From Deltaproteobacteria bacterium Ga0077550 (GTDB lineage: Bacteria; Myxococcota_A; Polyangia; Nannocystales; Nannocystaceae), in contig LNFB01000024.1 of assembly GCA_001464385.1 (NCBI GenBank), positions 1 to 41,389 of the forward strand: a stretch of 41,389 bases of DNA. Reading direction: 5' to 3'. Within the stretch, counting starts at the first letter, position 1, and every line of letters begins with the position of its first letter. Under the pieces are notes generated by a model. It was given only the letters and a program-made list of their open reading frames with translations. It ran no database searches and had not been told where the DNA came from. Positions 31,600 through 40,015 of the stretch are shown in pieces. The position numbers and the translations under genes are program-made.

Positions 31600-31828
31600 G
31601 AGCATGATGGCTCGAAAAGACCACGAAGTCCCGCACCTGATGTTGACGCGGCGGCACCAGCCCGACCACGCGGGGGACCGAAGCGCTCGGGCTCGACATC
31701 GAACGCCGTGCACGCGCCCTGCGCTCGGGTAGACGCCGATGATCAGCGCGCGCGGCGTGCCGTTGGCCGCCGCGCGAGCGGGTCGCTCGGGGTTGGGTTG
31801 GCCGGGAAGCGGCCGTGGCGGTTCGTGC
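31600..31828 (-). pseudogene. Decayed gene fragment (GVYPSA...DVEP motifs in two frames)
   Basis: From an ATG at 31832-31830 (overlapping the nuclease stop region) the frame reads MSTNRHGRFPANPTPSDP then stops early. One shifted frame continues AAANGTPRALIIGVYPSAGR, and a further shift gives AFDVEPERFG. Together these read like one protein with a conserved strand (ALIIGVYPSA) and a VEP motif, broken by at least two frameshifts. The combination recalls uracil-DNA-glycosylase-superfamily proteins, but that is from memory and weak. It lies directly downstream of the nuclease gene on the same strand, so it was probably part of the same locus. Confidence 0.45.
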
Positions 31829-32281
31829 TCATGCTGACGGGACGCTCGACCAGTCCAGGGTTGCAAGAATCTCATCGACGATGGGAGCAGGATCGCCGCC
31901 CGGACGAAGTACGAAGCAGCCGCAATCATGGGCACGATGGAACTCGGGCGAGAACCACTCTGCGGTATCGCCGATCATCGCTGGGACGAGGAGGTACCCC
32001 GCCGTGGCGCGACCACCGCTCGCAGGCCAGCGTAGCGCGTGCTGGTAGATGTGCACCGATTCGAAGGCTTCGTAGAGCGAGCGTTGCGCCACACGATACT
32101 TGGCGTCCAAGAACATCCAAGCCCCCGCGGAGCCGACGTGCGCCGATTCCACCACGATGTCGGGGCGACGCTCACCGGAGATCGAATGGGGCATATCTCG
32201 GCGGCCCGCAAAGAACGACCCGAACGTCATGTTGAAGTGGACGCGCATGGTCTTGCCGTCGCCGCCGAGCTCGAACGTCAT
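31829..32281 (-). CDS. PD-(D/E)XK nuclease part of an McrC/DUF2357-type protein
   Basis: This 150-aa product carries a PD-(D/E)XK nuclease core: ERRPDIVVE (Asp41) then WMFLDAKYRV (Asp59-Ala-Lys61), followed by ESVHIYQHALRW and GYLLVPAMI. This is the PDDEXK_7/DUF524 domain that normally forms the C-terminus of DUF2357 proteins. Here it is in a different frame from the DUF2357 gene. Its ATG (32281) overlaps that gene's stop as ATGA, so it can be translated by coupling as a separate subunit. The same frame is open upstream for 108 codons, and residues just before the ATG would also join smoothly, so a recent frameshift in a once-single gene near 32290 is equally possible. The catalytic residues are intact. 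Confidence 0.75.
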   Translation of the reverse strand: MTFELGGDGKTMRVHFNMTFGSFFAGRRDMPHSISGERRPDIVVESAHVGSAGAWMFLDAKYRVAQRSLYEAFESVHIYQHALRWPASGGRATAGYLLVPAMIGDTAEWFSPEFHRAHDCGCFVLRPGGDPAPIVDEILATLDWSSVPSA

Positions 32282-33444
32282 CCCATCCAAAGAGCGCCCG
32301 CCGCCGCGGTCGCCGGCAGCCGTGCCGCGAGTGCCCGACAGATCGCCAAGAGGGTCCACAGCTCGTAGAGTTCGTAGGTCGGACGCGCGGGTGCGGACGG
32401 GTCGTCCTGGTCGCGCGCAAACCTCGGGCTGAGGAACGGTCGCACCAGCTTGTGGAACCTGGAGTAGGCCGGATCGTCGCGGACCGCGAGCATCGACGTC
32501 TCGGTGGGTGGTGCCGGACGGATGCCCCGCAGGAAGCTCCGCGTGCGGATCGCCGCGACTTGCAGCGCGGATGCTCGGGCGGCATCCGCACGGGCTCGGC
32601 ACCACACGGCCGTGTCGCCGTCACCGTCGCCGGCGAAACGAGTGAGCCGATCTGCGAGCGTCTCGAGCCGACTGCGCGCACGGTCCAGCGCCCACACGAC
32701 GTAGCGGTTCACCGGGTGATCCAGGTTCTCCTCGCTCCGCCACTGTGGCAGGTGCGGCTCGGGACCGACCGCGGTCAGCGAGCGCCACGCGTCGACTGCG
32801 ACCGCGGCACTGCCGTGACGTGTCAACCAACCGAGTGACCCGGCGTCCGCGCGACGAATCATGCGCAGGCGAACGTACTCGCTGGTCTCGATCGAGTGCT
32901 CCCGCGGCCGCGTCGTCACGGCACGGAGGGCCAACAGTAGAGCCGGCACCAACGGAAGCAGGGCCGCAGCGGCGAATCCAGGCGAGTCGACGCCTTCGAT
33001 CGCGACGCCGCCGGTGGTCCCTCCGCCGGCCCCGACGCTGAGCCCGGGCAGCCATGCCTCGAGGTCGTCGACCAGTCGCAACCACGTCGCTTCATCGAGC
33101 TTCTCGGCTCTCGGCACGACTCGAACCGACGCGGGCACGACGCGATCGGAGACGACCACATGCAGCTCACGACACTGTGCGGTCCAGAAACCAACGGTGA
33201 GGTCGACCGTCCGCGGGTCGATGCGCGGGAGATCCCGAACGTCGAGCCGTGCTTGGAGAATCGCGCCGTGCGTCGCGCGAAGTCGGTAGCTGCGCGACTC
33301 CTCGAGCACCCAGCTGTGCTCGCCGGGCCCGGTCGGCGTGACCAGCTCGCCTGCGGCGGTCCGGATCTCGAGGACTACGCCCAAAACCTCGTCATCCCCG
33401 TCTGCCGCAGCTCGGCGAGCATCGTCTGCAGCTTCGCGCGGCAC
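32278..33444 (-). CDS. DUF2357 (McrC-like) protein lacking its nuclease domain
   Basis: This protein of up to 388 aa is the N-terminal and middle part of an McrC-like subunit. It starts with a beta-rich DUF2357-type region (EVLGVVLEIRTAAGELVTP, LDVRDLPRI, TVGFWTAQCRELHVVVSD). A helical part follows with ENLDHPVNRYVVWALDRARS, and the family mark YELYELWTLLAICRAL comes near the end. The reading frame stops right after this, where relatives continue into the nuclease domain (encoded at 31829-32281). The start is uncertain: the GTG at 33444 overlaps the McrB-like gene by 70 bp, whereas a TTG at 33384 would overlap by only 10 bp. In McrBC systems this subunit contacts the AAA+ GTPase ring and carries the nuclease. 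Confidence 0.8.
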   Translation of the reverse strand: MPREAADDARRAAADGDDEVLGVVLEIRTAAGELVTPTGPGEHSWVLEESRSYRLRATHGAILQARLDVRDLPRIDPRTVDLTVGFWTAQCRELHVVVSDRVVPASVRVVPRAEKLDEATWLRLVDDLEAWLPGLSVGAGGGTTGGVAIEGVDSPGFAAAALLPLVPALLLALRAVTTRPREHSIETSEYVRLRMIRRADAGSLGWLTRHGSAAVAVDAWRSLTAVGPEPHLPQWRSEENLDHPVNRYVVWALDRARSRLETLADRLTRFAGDGDGDTAVWCRARADAARASALQVAAIRTRSFLRGIRPAPPTETSMLAVRDDPAYSRFHKLVRPFLSPRFARDQDDPSAPARPTYELYELWTLLAICRALAARLPATAAAGALWMG

Positions 33445-35648
33445 CTGCTCAGCTCTCGCGCAGTGCAGAGCTTCTCCACGCCCGTCAGCGCCGCCTCGAG
33501 CTCGGGCGTGTGCTCGCCGCGCAGCCGAGGCAGGATCTTGCCGAACACCGCGAGGTCGGTCCCGCCGGGTTCACCGGCCACGCGCATCGCTGCGACGAAG
33601 TCGAGAACCTCCGCGGCGGTGCGATAGCCGAAGTGGCGTCGTACCGGCCGCAGGTGCTGGTAGATCTCCAGCAAGAGTTCTTCGACCTCGGCGCTGCGGT
33701 CCTTCGCATCACGACGGGCGAAGAACGCGGGAAGGTCGACCTCCCAGAACTCGAGCGTCACTGCGCGGTCGAGAACCTTGTCGCTGAATGGATGCGTGCT
33801 CTCGTCCATGTTGACCGTCCCGGCGATGTAGACGTTCCGTGGCCAGGGAATCGAGGGAGGCACGGCGTTGACGGGACTCTCGTTCGCATGCAGGACGAGC
33901 TCGCGGCCGGTCTCCATCGCCGAAAGCATCGGCGCAAAGTAACGCTCGACGCGCGCGAGGTTCATCTCATCGAGCACGAGGAAGTAGGGTCGGCTCGAAT
34001 CGGCGTGCGCGCGCAGCAAGAGCCGCAGCGCCGGCTCGACGTGGAAGGTCGGGTCGGCATGCAGTGCGTTGAAGTAGCCGAACAGACCGGTGGGGTCGCG
34101 CCAGTCCGGGGAGACCGGCACTGTGGCGAGATGCGTGTTCAGGTCGATCGCCATGAGGCCGCAGACGGCCCGCGCATAGCAGCCCGTGATCGCGGTCTTG
34201 CCCGTGCCGGAGAGCCCGGAGAGGATCACGAAGCGCTTCTTGTCGCTGAGGCGCCACCCGGAATCCAAGGCCGCCACGAGCGCGCGCTCGAACACGAAGC
34301 GAGAGCTGTCTGCATCGCGCTGCATCTCTGCGTGGATCTCGGCGAAGGACGGGAACGCGACGGTGCTGGGACCGAAGAGTTCGTTGAGCTCTTCCTCGAG
34401 GGCAATCGCCACCTCCTTCGGCGGCGCCGGGAGTTGCGCGGGAAGACGTGCGGCCCAACCTCTCCCGTAGTCCGAGAGCGTCCACGTTCCCGCCTCCTCC
34501 TGGTCGACGAGCCCCAGGGCATCCGCCCATGCGAGCAGCGCCGTGGGAGCGAAGGCTGTGGTCCAGTTGGGGTAGATCGACTGCAACCCTCGGACCAGAT
34601 CGGCCTTGGCGAGAGCCCCACCGCTCTCCCTGAGCAGTCGAAGCAGCTGCGCGTGTCCAAAGACCCGTTCGATGAGAAGCCGAACGAGGACGTCGGGCTG
34701 GTCGACCTCGAGCAACTCCTCCCCGGTCGCGCTCGGACGAAGGAGACCATCGCGCTCCTCGAGCAAGCCCAGCCCCTTCACGAGGCTGACCTGAGTGCGT
34801 ACGGACTGGGGTTGCAGATGCTTGTACTGCTCGTCGGTGCGAATCAGCTCGACGAGCTCGTCGCGCGCGACGCCAGCGACGGCCGCCTGCACGATGTCGC
34901 GGTAGTGGCGGTCGAAGTTCCTGATCGCGGCATTGCCCTTCCACTGCTTTCCGAAGGGCCAGAGCACGAGCGGCGGCGCTTCCGACGGCTCGGGTGATTG
35001 CTCGTGGGTCGCGTCCTCGGCCCCACCGTGGGCGAGCGCGTCGCGGTTCTCGTACAGCCACCAGCAGAAGGTGGACCGGAGCACTTCCTCGGCCAGGCCG
35101 CCCTGCTCCGGCCCGAGCACGTTGCGGAGCCGCTGACGCATGAGCACGTGCAGCTCGAGGTGCGCGCGCCTCTGCGGCCCGAGTACGAGCTCGGCTGCGG
35201 CCAGGTTCGGTTCATACGAGAGCACGCAGGTGAGCTCGTGCGGCAGCATGCCGGCGAAGATGCGCAGCAGCTTCGCCGCCGGCTTCACGCGGACGTTGCG
35301 GGTGGCCACGAGCCCTAGCAGCTCGTTGTACGCGCCTTGAATGGCCCGCGCGCGCTGCTCGGCGTCGTGGGGGAGCTGCATCGATCGCAGATCCACCACG
35401 CGGTCGACGATCTCGGCGTCTTCGTAGAGGGCGGTAACGTTGACCGCGTCGCCTGGTCCGACGGGCGTGATCGACTTGTCGCGCCAGAGGCGTTCCTGCC
35501 ACGCGCGCGTGGTGAGATCGGCGCGTGGCGCGTCTGCGATCGCTTGCAGGTGGGCGCGGTACCTGGTGCGCCATCCCTCGTGGACGGTGGACTGCGCGTG
35601 GCGTTGCCACGCGGCTCGGAGCTGATCGTCGTCGAGCACGAAGGGCAT
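33375..35648 (-). CDS. McrB-like AAA+ NTPase
   Basis: This 757-aa protein (ATG 35648, MPFVLDDDQLRAAW) has an McrB-type AAA+ domain at about 440-740: Walker A GLSGTGKT (478-485), Walker B FLVLDEMNLAR (D560, E561), and GTVNMDEST (609-617), matching the N-x-D position linked to GTP preference in McrB. The N-terminal 270 residues are helical and unassigned. Residues 270-405 contain winged-helix-like segments (LVKGLGLLEERDGLLRPSAT, WADALGLVDQEEAGTWTLSD). In McrBC-type restriction the ring-forming NTPase binds DNA and drives the McrC nuclease. The partner gene follows directly with overlap. The target modification or sequence cannot be read from the sequence. No methyltransferase gene is present in the window. 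Confidence 0.88.
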   Translation of the reverse strand: MPFVLDDDQLRAAWQRHAQSTVHEGWRTRYRAHLQAIADAPRADLTTRAWQERLWRDKSITPVGPGDAVNVTALYEDAEIVDRVVDLRSMQLPHDAEQRARAIQGAYNELLGLVATRNVRVKPAAKLLRIFAGMLPHELTCVLSYEPNLAAAELVLGPQRRAHLELHVLMRQRLRNVLGPEQGGLAEEVLRSTFCWWLYENRDALAHGGAEDATHEQSPEPSEAPPLVLWPFGKQWKGNAAIRNFDRHYRDIVQAAVAGVARDELVELIRTDEQYKHLQPQSVRTQVSLVKGLGLLEERDGLLRPSATGEELLEVDQPDVLVRLLIERVFGHAQLLRLLRESGGALAKADLVRGLQSIYPNWTTAFAPTALLAWADALGLVDQEEAGTWTLSDYGRGWAARLPAQLPAPPKEVAIALEEELNELFGPSTVAFPSFAEIHAEMQRDADSSRFVFERALVAALDSGWRLSDKKRFVILSGLSGTGKTAITGCYARAVCGLMAIDLNTHLATVPVSPDWRDPTGLFGYFNALHADPTFHVEPALRLLLRAHADSSRPYFLVLDEMNLARVERYFAPMLSAMETGRELVLHANESPVNAVPPSIPWPRNVYIAGTVNMDESTHPFSDKVLDRAVTLEFWEVDLPAFFARRDAKDRSAEVEELLLEIYQHLRPVRRHFGYRTAAEVLDFVAAMRVAGEPGGTDLAVFGKILPRLRGEHTPELEAALTGVEKLCTARELSRCRAKLQTMLAELRQTGMTRFWA

Positions 35649-35848
35649 GCTAGCCGAACGCGTCGCGTTGGTTCGCCGCACCGCTGGGGAGTGGTGGCCG
35701 AATGGCCGACCGGCGCCGTGACCTTCGACCTCGCGCTGCTGACGATCACACCCTGAACGCAGCCCTCCGCCCGAGCCGGGGCCAACGGGCGGCTGTCGTG
35801 ACGGCTCGCCGGCCTGCGAGGCCGCCCTGGGCCAGACCCACCCGGGCT

Positions 35849-36793
35849 CTACGGCTCGATGCAGATCCACTCGTCGTGGATGTCGCCCAGGGCCCGCTCG
35901 CAGTCACCCGGCTCGGCGCAGGCCGTACCCGGGAACGTCTCGGTGTCGCGCAGGGGTTCCCAGAGATCGAGGCGGTCCTCGGCGACACAGAAGAGCCCGG
36001 CGCTCTGCGCCCGACCGTCGACCGTGATCGTGAGTGCGTCGCCCTCGATCGCGTAGGTCCCCGAGTAGTTCGACTCGTTCAGGAGGTTCAGAACGCACGT
36101 GCAGCCTGCGACCTCCGAGTCCTCGCAGGCCGCCTCGACTCCCTGACCCGACAGCGCGGCCGTGAACTCCTCGCAGGTTGCCCCATAGCACCCGGGAGCA
36201 TCGACCTCGGACTGGAGATCGATGGAGATCGTCACGTCGACGTCGACGGACAGGTCGGCGCCGAAGGTGCGGGTGCCGATCATGTCCGAAGCGAGGATCG
36301 CGGTGGTCGAGCCGGGGCAGTCGCCGAAGGGGTTCGGCAGCTGCTCGAACCCGCAGTGCGCCTGGATCTCCCAGGTCCCGACGATGTCACCACCACATCC
36401 AGCCGGCTCGGCGCCGCACGTCGCGTCGATGACTTGGCCCTGCCGCGCATGCACGCTCGCGACGTGCCCGACCGTCGTGAAGCCGAGGCAGAACCCCGGC
36501 AGGCCTGGCAGGCCGGCGTCGGGCTCCATCACGAACGCCGCGCCGCCCTCGGAGCTCTCCTGTGCCCCGGTCTCCGACTCCGTCGCCGACGCGGCGGAGG
36601 TCTCGGTCATGGTGCCCGGGCTCGACGTCGCGGGGTCGGTGCCCGGGCCCGTCGAGTCCGCCGGTGTCCCGCTCGTCGAGCCGGTCGCTGCCGTCGTATC
36701 GCCATCCGCCGCGGACGGCGACGTCGAGCCGCATGCGATCGCGGTGCACGCGAGGATCGACAAGGAAACGAGCCGGCGGTGGATGTGCGTCAT
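35849..36793 (-). CDS. Cys-rich lipoprotein, 314 aa
   Basis: This predicted lipoprotein (ATG 36793, MTHIHRRLVSLSILACTAIAC) has its lipobox Cys at residue 21. A Thr/Ser/Gly/Glu linker runs to about residue 85. The folded part has about fourteen Cys (for example ATCGAEPAGCGG, HCGFEQ, GDCPGS, GCYGATCEEF, GCTCVLN), implying several disulfides, with beta stretches such as SVDVDVTISIDLQ and GTYAIEGDALTITVDGRA. That last pattern is often seen in lipocalin-like or extracellular small beta domains, but no family is assigned. It stands alone: 200 bp separates it from the McrB-like gene and 126 bp from the next lipoprotein upstream. Confidence 0.8.
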   Translation of the reverse strand: MTHIHRRLVSLSILACTAIACGSTSPSAADGDTTAATGSTSGTPADSTGPGTDPATSSPGTMTETSAASATESETGAQESSEGGAAFVMEPDAGLPGLPGFCLGFTTVGHVASVHARQGQVIDATCGAEPAGCGGDIVGTWEIQAHCGFEQLPNPFGDCPGSTTAILASDMIGTRTFGADLSVDVDVTISIDLQSEVDAPGCYGATCEEFTAALSGQGVEAACEDSEVAGCTCVLNLLNESNYSGTYAIEGDALTITVDGRAQSAGLFCVAEDRLDLWEPLRDTETFPGTACAEPGDCERALGDIHDEWICIEP

Positions 36794-36919
36794 GGCTGGG
36801 CGATTGTACGCGCGGAGCGCCCGGGTTCTGACCGCCGACGGCGGTTCCCACGGTGTGGTCGTGGCAGGCCGCGGCTACGCCCAGGGGACAGCGCGGCGTC
36901 TTTCAGGTCGTGGTCGACC

Positions 36920-37561
36920 CTACTCGCACGGGCAATCGCAGTCGCCGAAGCCGCAGTGGATGAAGTCCACCTCGACCGCGAAGTCCCACTCGGCTTGGTC
37001 GAGCACGATGACCGCGCGCACGTGCTTCCATGGCTCGGCCTCGAAGGAACTCAGCTCGGGTACCGGCTCGAGGAACGTGATCGTGCCGATCGCGTCGGAT
37101 TGGAGCCCTTCACCCGCGGGGTAGCTGCCCTCGAGCGGATGTTCGAGGGAGAACGTGTCGAGCGGGGCGAGGCGGAGATCTCGCTCTTCCCCGTCCGCAA
37201 CCGCATGCGTGCGGAAGTCGAAGTACGGGACGCCCGAGCACAGATAGACGCCGAGCCAGCCCTCGTCGATCTCCACCTCGCCCGACGGCGTCGTCCCGCG
37301 CATCAGATCGATCAGCGCCTGCGGTTCTTCGCAGTCCTCGTACGTGGGGTCGGGCTCGGAGGGCTCGGTGGACACCGGTCCGGTGCTCGACTCGGAGGTC
37401 GTCTCGGAGGTGGTCTCGGATCCGGTCGTTTCCGTTGTTCCCCAGGAGGAGGACGACGACGTCTGCACAGCCTCGCTGCTGCCGCCTCCACTGGACGTCG
37501 GCACGTCCGGCCCGCGACAACCCGCCGCCGACGCGATCATCACCACGGCGAAGCGGTTCAT
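36920..37561 (-). CDS. Lipoprotein of unknown function, 213 aa
   Basis: The ATG at 37561 overlaps the stop of the upstream lipoprotein as ATGA, which fixes the start over an in-frame GTG-started extension to 37588. The signal MNRFAVVMIASAAGC gives Cys15 as the lipid site. A Ser/Thr/Glu linker (about 20-70) leads to an acidic domain with YEDCEEPQALIDLMRG, GWLGVYLCSGVPYFDF and a C-terminal HCGFGDCDCPCE Cys cluster. The Cys cluster at the very end is unusual and could bind metal or form disulfides. No family is recognised. It is co-translated with the propeller lipoprotein at 37558-38829. Confidence 0.8.
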   Translation of the reverse strand: MNRFAVVMIASAAGCRGPDVPTSSGGGSSEAVQTSSSSSWGTTETTGSETTSETTSESSTGPVSTEPSEPDPTYEDCEEPQALIDLMRGTTPSGEVEIDEGWLGVYLCSGVPYFDFRTHAVADGEERDLRLAPLDTFSLEHPLEGSYPAGEGLQSDAIGTITFLEPVPELSSFEAEPWKHVRAVIVLDQAEWDFAVEVDFIHCGFGDCDCPCE

Positions 37562-38829
37562 GGGGACACCACCACCAGGTCGATCCACTGCGACGGATCA
37601 CGATCGCCGTCGTAGTGACGGATCACAGCGAGTAGCTCGCCCTCGTCGTCCCATCGAAGAGCCAACACATGGGTGAACCGATCCCCGAGCACGCGCGCGG
37701 ATTGCGGTTCGCCGTCGACGATTCGAGCCAGCCATGTCACCGATTCATACGTGTCGACCGCGACGGCGACGACCCCATCGTCGCGCACCGCGGAGATCGT
37801 CGCCTTGCCGTCGACCCCGTAGAAGTCTGGTTCGGTCCGCATGATCGGATCGTCGCAATCGACGAGGTTCGCGATCGTACCCTCGGCGTCGATCAGCGCG
37901 CCCCAGGGCACGAACGCCGGTGAGCCGAACGCCCAGGTGTTGCCGTTGCCGGCGTCGGCGAGCCCCTCGATGTTGCCGTACGCCGGTGACTCGGCGTCGA
38001 ACGACCATCGCGTCGCGCCGCTGGCATCGAGCCGAACGACGCGGGGGGCAGCTGCCGATACGACGCCGAGGCCATGCACGACGACCTCGTCTCCGGCGAG
38101 CGCAAGGGCGGTGATCTGCGAGATCTCGACGATCTTGCGCGACCACTCGAGAGCTCCATCGGCGGTGAAGCGAGCGACAAAGCCGCGGCTCGACGGGGTG
38201 TTGAGTTGCTCGGCGGAGCCCGCCGCGACGACGCTCGTGCCGTCGGTCACCACGCGGTCGAACCACGCGTCGTCCTCGAGCGCCACTGTCCACCGCTGTG
38301 CACCCGCGACGTCGAACGCCGTCATGGTCGGTCGCCTGCGGTCGTCGACGATCGACGACGCGACGAATGCGTCGCCGACGGGGGCGAGCGCGAGTCCGAT
38401 CCCCTGATACGGGTCGGTCGTGATCGACCACAGGACTTCGCCCTTGGCGTCGCGCCGCTCGAGGCGGTTGTCCGCGTCGCCGAGCACCAGGGTCGATCGA
38501 TCTCCACCGAGAACGACGACGTCGTACTTGTCGAACGTGAACAGCGTCGCCGTCTCGGCGTCCTGCGTGCAGCCTTCGCACGCCGGTGCGACGCAGCCCA
38601 AGAGCGGCAGGTGTGGTGCAGTCGGGCAGTCGGCACGCGCAGCGCCGCGGCAGAACGGCGCGTTGCGGATCGCAGCGGGCGCCGGAGCGTCGTCCTGGGG
38701 CGGTGCGCTGGTCGACGTCGACGCGTCCGATGTCGTGGGCATCGCGTCCACGCCGAGATCGTCCGAGTTGCACGCCAGCGCAGGCACACCCAGCGCGAAC
38801 GATCGAGCCACGCGACGCACGACCAGCAT
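37558..38829 (-). CDS. PQQ-type propeller lipoprotein
   Basis: The 423-aa predicted lipoprotein (ATG 38829, MLVVRRVARSFALGVPALAC) has Cys20 in the lipobox, then a Thr/Ser/Pro linker and a short Cys-rich stretch (PFCRGAARADCPT, GCVAPACEGC). Residues 90-423 are repeated beta blades (LERRDAKGEVLWSITTD, TAFDVAGAQRWTVAL, ARFTADGALEWSRKI, VRLDASGATRWSFDA), the pattern of a PQQ-like beta-propeller, as in the lipoprotein at 7566. No enzyme residues are evident, so it is probably a binding or scaffold protein at the surface. It is divergent from the radical SAM gene at 38921 across about 90 bp. Confidence 0.85.
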   Translation of the reverse strand: MLVVRRVARSFALGVPALACNSDDLGVDAMPTTSDASTSTSAPPQDDAPAPAAIRNAPFCRGAARADCPTAPHLPLLGCVAPACEGCTQDAETATLFTFDKYDVVVLGGDRSTLVLGDADNRLERRDAKGEVLWSITTDPYQGIGLALAPVGDAFVASSIVDDRRRPTMTAFDVAGAQRWTVALEDDAWFDRVVTDGTSVVAAGSAEQLNTPSSRGFVARFTADGALEWSRKIVEISQITALALAGDEVVVHGLGVVSAAAPRVVRLDASGATRWSFDAESPAYGNIEGLADAGNGNTWAFGSPAFVPWGALIDAEGTIANLVDCDDPIMRTEPDFYGVDGKATISAVRDDGVVAVAVDTYESVTWLARIVDGEPQSARVLGDRFTHVLALRWDDEGELLAVIRHYDGDRDPSQWIDLVVVSP

Positions 38830-38920
38830 CGTCGCACGCTTTCACCTGGGGTGGGGGCCCCAAGAGGAAGCAGCCCGCCCCTGTCGACTCCGCCCGCCGG
38901 AAGTAGCAAGATCGCCCGAG

Positions 38921-39856
38921 GTGGCGAACCTCGGCTACATGCAGCTCGTCCGCGGCTGCAACCAGTACTGTCGGTTCTGCTCGAACCCCGCCTCGGGCTA
39001 CATGCTCGACCTGCCCACGGCGCAGCGGCAGGTCGACGACTTCGTGGCGCGGGGCTACTTCGGCGTGATCCTCACCGGCGGCGAGCCGTCGCTGTCACCG
39101 ATCGTGCCGGAGGTCGCGCGGTACGCCGCCGACCGCGGGTTGCACGTCCGCATGATCACCAACGGCTCGCAGCTCGCCAAGGACGGGCTCGCCGAGCGCT
39201 ACCGCGACGCGGGCCTGTCGTGCTTCCACGTCAGCATCCACACCGCCCGCGCCGAGCTCGAGGACTTCCTCACCGGCGTGAAGGGCAGCTTCGCCCTGGC
39301 GATGCGAGCCCTCGAGCGGCTCGGCGCGGTCGGGGCGACGGTCAACATCAACACCGTCATCAACAAGTACAACGCGGATCACCTCGACGAGACGGTGATG
39401 GCGCTGACCGGGCGCTTCGACTTCCTGCGGCACTTCGTGTGGAACAACCTCGATCCGTCGATGGGCCGCGCCGAGACCAACCGCGACACAGCGCCGCGGC
39501 TCGCCGACTTCGAGCTCTCGCTGGCCCGCGCGATGCGGCACCTGCACCGCAGCGGCCGCAGCTTCCGCGTCGAGCGGGTGCCGCTGTGCTACATGACCGA
39601 GTTCGCCCACTGCAGCACCGAGACCCGCAAGATCATCAAGGGCGAGGAGCGCATCGTGCACTTCCTCGACACCAAGGGCACGGTGCGGCAGACCGACTTC
39701 CGCCACCCCAAGGCCGACGTCTGCCAGCGCTGCAGCCTCGACGGGATCTGCGGTGGGCTGTTCGAGCGGGGGGATCACTACGATCTGGCGGAGCTGCACC
39801 CGGTGTTCGTGGATCCGCAGCCGATCGTCGATCGGGTGCTCGCGGATCCAGACTGA
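38921..39856 (+). CDS. Radical SAM protein, single domain
   Basis: The 311-aa protein has CNQYCRFC (C13, C17, C20) close to its N-terminus, LTGGEPSLSP, RMITNGS, and a closing CQRCSLDGICGG. That CxxCx5C ending is the same as in both halves of the tandem protein at 28350-30164, so all three units probably belong to one subfamily with an auxiliary Fe-S site. The start is taken as GTG 38921 (MANLGYMQLVRG); an ATG at 38939 is possible but leaves only six residues before the first Cys. The substrate is not known; HIVHFLDTKGTVRQTDFRHP near the end has no assigned role. The transposase wreck begins about 150 bp downstream. Confidence 0.87.
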   Translation: MANLGYMQLVRGCNQYCRFCSNPASGYMLDLPTAQRQVDDFVARGYFGVILTGGEPSLSPIVPEVARYAADRGLHVRMITNGSQLAKDGLAERYRDAGLSCFHVSIHTARAELEDFLTGVKGSFALAMRALERLGAVGATVNINTVINKYNADHLDETVMALTGRFDFLRHFVWNNLDPSMGRAETNRDTAPRLADFELSLARAMRHLHRSGRSFRVERVPLCYMTEFAHCSTETRKIIKGEERIVHFLDTKGTVRQTDFRHPKADVCQRCSLDGICGGLFERGDHYDLAELHPVFVDPQPIVDRVLADPD

Positions 39857-40015
39857 CGCCCTCGGCCGGCATCGTGACTGTGGGGACGTGTGACCGCCCG
39901 AGTCGACTGATCCAGTCGGGTTCGGCAGAACCAGCCGTGACATGCATGGTCCGGGCCCGGCGGTGGCCCGCCCACGGGCCAACTTGCAAGAGCTGGGCTC
40001 ACCAAAAGCACGCAG
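39857..40015. other. Gene-free stretch with paired small hairpins
   Basis: No gene is seen. Two small adjacent palindromes occur: CGACTG-ATC-CAGTCG (39904-39918) and GGTTC-GGCA-GAACC (39919-39932). As they lie just before the IS91-type transposase remnant, they may be part of that element's end, since IS91-type ends carry hairpins. They could equally be a terminator for the radical SAM gene. Confidence 0.35.

Noticed and set aside
35660..35760. Plus-strand peptide RWGVVAEWPTGAVTFDLALL in the gap before the McrB-like gene
   Set aside because: The frame is mostly antisense to the McrB-like gene and only its last 30 codons lie in the gap; no start or domain supports it.
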